Source: UBA668 sp041918155
Lineage (GTDB): Bacteria; Actinomycetota; Acidimicrobiia; Acidimicrobiales; Ilumatobacteraceae
DNA: 64,000 nucleotides
Reading direction: 5' to 3'
NCBI GenBank assembly: GCA_041918155.1
Contig: JAYRWH010000004.1
Span: 62,001-126,000, forward strand
Shown here: piece by piece, positions 61,931 through 64,000 of the stretch
Layout: each line of letters begins with the position of its first letter
Numbering within the stretch: position 1 is the stretch's first letter
Position numbers and translations under genes: made by a program
Notes under the pieces: model-generated
Seen by the model: only the letters and a program-made list of their open reading frames with translations
Told to the model about the DNA's origin: nothing
The model's database searches: none

Positions 61931-64000
61931 TGCGCATCGTGCATTCCTGGCTCAATGACCTGGTGCCCGTCGGTCCAGCTGACGACACGGTCGTGGAGGC
62001 CATCGCCGAGATCATCACCCACCTCGGGCTCGCGGTCGAGGACGTGCACAAGGTCGGCGCAACGGTGCCCGGTGTCATCACCGCCAAGGTGCTGCGCACC
62101 GAACGGCACCCCGACGCGGCGAAGGTTCACCGGGTGCACGTGGATGCCGGCGACGGTGTCGAGCGCCATGTGTGGTGCGGCGCGTTCAACATGCACGCCG
62201 GGGATGTCATCCCGCTGGCGACGCCCGGCACGGTCATGCCCGATGGTCGGGCGATCGAGCCCAAGCCGATCCTGGGCATCAGCAGCGACGGCATGCTCTG
62301 CAGCGCGCGCGAGTTGGGCCTCGGCGACGACCACAGCGGCATCCTCATCCTCCCCGCCGACACTCCGGTGGGTGTGCCCTACGGCGACGCGCTCGGGCTC
62401 GGCGAGGAGACCGTCTACGACCTCGACGTCCTGCGCAATCGGCCCGACTGCTACGGCCACCTCGGCGTCGCCCGCGACCTGGCGGCCAAGCTCGGGCTGT
62501 CCCTGACGCCGGCACCGGCCCTGCCTGCAGCGCAGGCACCGGTACGCACCGCCACTGTGGAACTCGTTGACGGTGATCGTTGCCCGCGCTTCACGAGCGT
62601 GGTGTTGAGTGGCATCGAGGTGAAGCCGTCTCCCGAGTGGATCGCCCGCCGGCTGACCGCGGCCGGCATGCGCCCGATCAACAATGTCGTCGACGTCAGC
62701 AACTACGTGATGCTGGAGACGAACCAGCCGAATCATGCCTACGACTTCGACACGCTCGGCGGCGGCGGGTTCCGAGTGCGCCTGGCCCGCGAGGGCGAGA
62801 CGATGATCACGCTCGACGACGTGGAACGCACACTCACCGCGGACGACCTGCTTGTCTGCGATGCCAACGACCGCCCGATCGGGATCGCCGCGATCATGGG
62901 CGGCCAGAACACCGAGATCAGTGACACCACGACCGCGGTTGCGCTGGAGACCGCCTGGTTCGAACCCGCCGGCATCCTCGCTTCAGCCACTCGCATGGGG
63001 ATGCGCACCGAGGCCTCGGCTCGCTTCGAGCGCGGCGCCGACCCCTACGGTATCGACCGTTCGACGGCCCGTTTCGTGGAGCTGCTGCGCCTCACGTGCC
63101 CGAACCTGGTCGTGCACAAAGGCGCGGTCGACGGCCGCGACGAGGCCCACCTGCCCGTGCCGCCCACGCTGCGCGTGCGCGCTGCCCGGGTGAGTGCCCT
63201 GCTCGGCAGCGCGTTCACGGCGGGGGAGATCCGTGCGCTCATCGAGCCGATCGGGTTCGTGTGCATCGCGGCCGGTGACGATCTGGACATCACCCCGCCG
63301 TCGTGGCGACCCGACTGTGTGCTGGAGGTCGACATCGTCGAGGAGGTCGCCCGTCTGTACGGATACGGGCGCCTCGGCAAGACGGTGCCGAAGTCCACCC
63401 AGCCGGGTGGGCTGAGCGGCATGCAGCAGCGCCGCCGCAAGCTGCGCGACGTGTTGCTCGGCCTGGGCATCAGTGAGGCGATGCCGCACCCGTTCCTCAC
63501 TGCCGGGGAGTTGGAGAAGGCCGGCCTGCCCGGCGAGGCGGTGCGCCTCGTGAACCCGCTCGTGGTGGGCGACGACATGCTGCGCACCTCGCTGCGTCCC
63601 GGCCTGCTGAAGGCGATCGCGTTCAACGAGTCGCACCGCCGCCCGGGCGTCTGCCTGTTCGAGATCGGCCATGTGTACCCACCGAGTGAGGACGTGCTGC
63701 CTGCTGAGTACGAGGCCTTGGGAATCGTGCTCGCGGGTGACGATGCGCCTGCCGCGGTTGCCGTGTGGCGTGAGTTGGCCTCGGCGATGGGGTGGGGCGC
63801 CCGCCTCGACCTGGGGCATGTGCCGGCCGGTCTGCACCCGGCCCGCTCGGCCACGTTGTCGCTCGGCAAAGACGTGATCGGCGTAGTGGGGGAGGTGCAC
63901 CCCGATGTGGCGGAGGCCTTTGAAGTTGCCGAGCGGGTGGCGATCCTCGAGCTGAACCTGTCGGTCCTACTCGCGGGCGAGCCCAAGCCGGCTGCGTGGA
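61930..64000 (+). CDS. pheT: phenylalanyl-tRNA synthetase beta subunit (partial at right edge)
   Basis: The first 690 residues are inside the window. The N-terminal tRNA-binding OB domain (ITAKVLRTERHPDAAKVHR, WCGAFNM, ILGISSDGMLCSARELG), the RNRPDCYGHLGVARDLA block, B5 (EVDIVEEVARLYGYGRLGKT), and the start of the catalytic-like domain (NPLVVGDDMLRTSLRPGLL, LFEIGHVY) are all present. ATG at 61930 shares a base with the pheS stop. The C-terminal anticodon-binding domain lies outside. No frame breaks were seen. Confidence 0.96.
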   Translation, partial: MRIVHSWLNDLVPVGPADDTVVEAIAEIITHLGLAVEDVHKVGATVPGVITAKVLRTERHPDAAKVHRVHVDAGDGVERHVWCGAFNMHAGDVIPLATPGTVMPDGRAIEPKPILGISSDGMLCSARELGLGDDHSGILILPADTPVGVPYGDALGLGEETVYDLDVLRNRPDCYGHLGVARDLAAKLGLSLTPAPALPAAQAPVRTATVELVDGDRCPRFTSVVLSGIEVKPSPEWIARRLTAAGMRPINNVVDVSNYVMLETNQPNHAYDFDTLGGGGFRVRLAREGETMITLDDVERTLTADDLLVCDANDRPIGIAAIMGGQNTEISDTTTAVALETAWFEPAGILASATRMGMRTEASARFERGADPYGIDRSTARFVELLRLTCPNLVVHKGAVDGRDEAHLPVPPTLRVRAARVSALLGSAFTAGEIRALIEPIGFVCIAAGDDLDITPPSWRPDCVLEVDIVEEVARLYGYGRLGKTVPKSTQPGGLSGMQQRRRKLRDVLLGLGISEAMPHPFLTAGELEKAGLPGEAVRLVNPLVVGDDMLRTSLRPGLLKAIAFNESHRRPGVCLFEIGHVYPPSEDVLPAEYEALGIVLAGDDAPAAVAVWRELASAMGWGARLDLGHVPAGLHPARSATLSLGKDVIGVVGEVHPDVAEAFEVAERVAILELNLSVLLAGEPKPAAW

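Overview
The window is high-GC actinobacterial chromosome, most likely from the class Acidimicrobiia (Ilumatobacter-like). The evidence is gene content and order. There are three housekeeping blocks: alaS-ruvX-mltG-aroE-aroC-aroK-aroB-aroQ-pepQ-efp-nusB, carA-carB-pyrD-mihF-gmk-rpoZ-coaBC-metK-priA-def-fmt-rsmB, and infC-rpmI-rplT-(SpoU methyltransferase)-pheS-pheT. These follow the mycobacterial order closely. Actinobacterial marker genes (mihF, DUF3151, a DUF1844-like gene next to infC) are also present. The taxon is an inference; no rRNA lies in the window.

Layout. 0-11.6 kb: M18 aminopeptidase, histidine phosphatase, pyruvate kinase, alpha/beta hydrolase, DUF3151, a MobA-like protein, rhodanese, RNase D, an orphan ParA, a GH13 glucosidase and typA. 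11.6-23.8 kb: an accessory island. It holds a large unknown membrane protein, a decayed small membrane gene and a decayed ISL3-like transposase. It then holds a kinase / PP2C phosphatase / von Willebrand A / zinc-ribbon operon divergent from a large membrane-anchored protein, and a double-domain glycosyltransferase with a small coiled-coil partner. 23.9-38.7 kb: alanyl-tRNA synthetase, the shikimate operon, efp, nusB, a DUF2079 membrane protein and a glycosyltransferase-methyltransferase fusion. 38.8-55.5 kb: arginine/pyrimidine, nucleotide, coenzyme A, SAM and translation-initiation genes, then hisG. 55.5-58.6 kb: a cold-shock-like protein, an alkyltransferase-like protein and two paralogous exported proteins. 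58.8-64 kb: the infC-pheT block; pheT runs off the right edge.

How it works together. Most operons are tight, with ATGA, GTGA or TGATG overlaps. Many first genes have no Shine-Dalgarno sequence but carry a TANNNT -10 hexamer 6-9 bases before the start codon, so they are probably leaderless. carAB has a double ARG box. infC starts at ATA behind a good Shine-Dalgarno, with an apparent duplicate of that initiation region just upstream that encodes a four-codon mini-ORF. Two genes (mobA-like and the SpoU methyltransferase) seem to start at CTG inside the overlap CTGA.

The most promising undescribed system is the 14.4-21.0 kb cluster: a membrane-anchored variant of the kinase-phosphatase-vWA triad known from TerY-type stress systems. 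Its kinase and the divergent membrane protein share a cytoplasmic juxtamembrane motif (x-P-I-x-F-x-P-P), present four times in the latter in degenerate form. No tRNA, rRNA or CRISPR array was seen.
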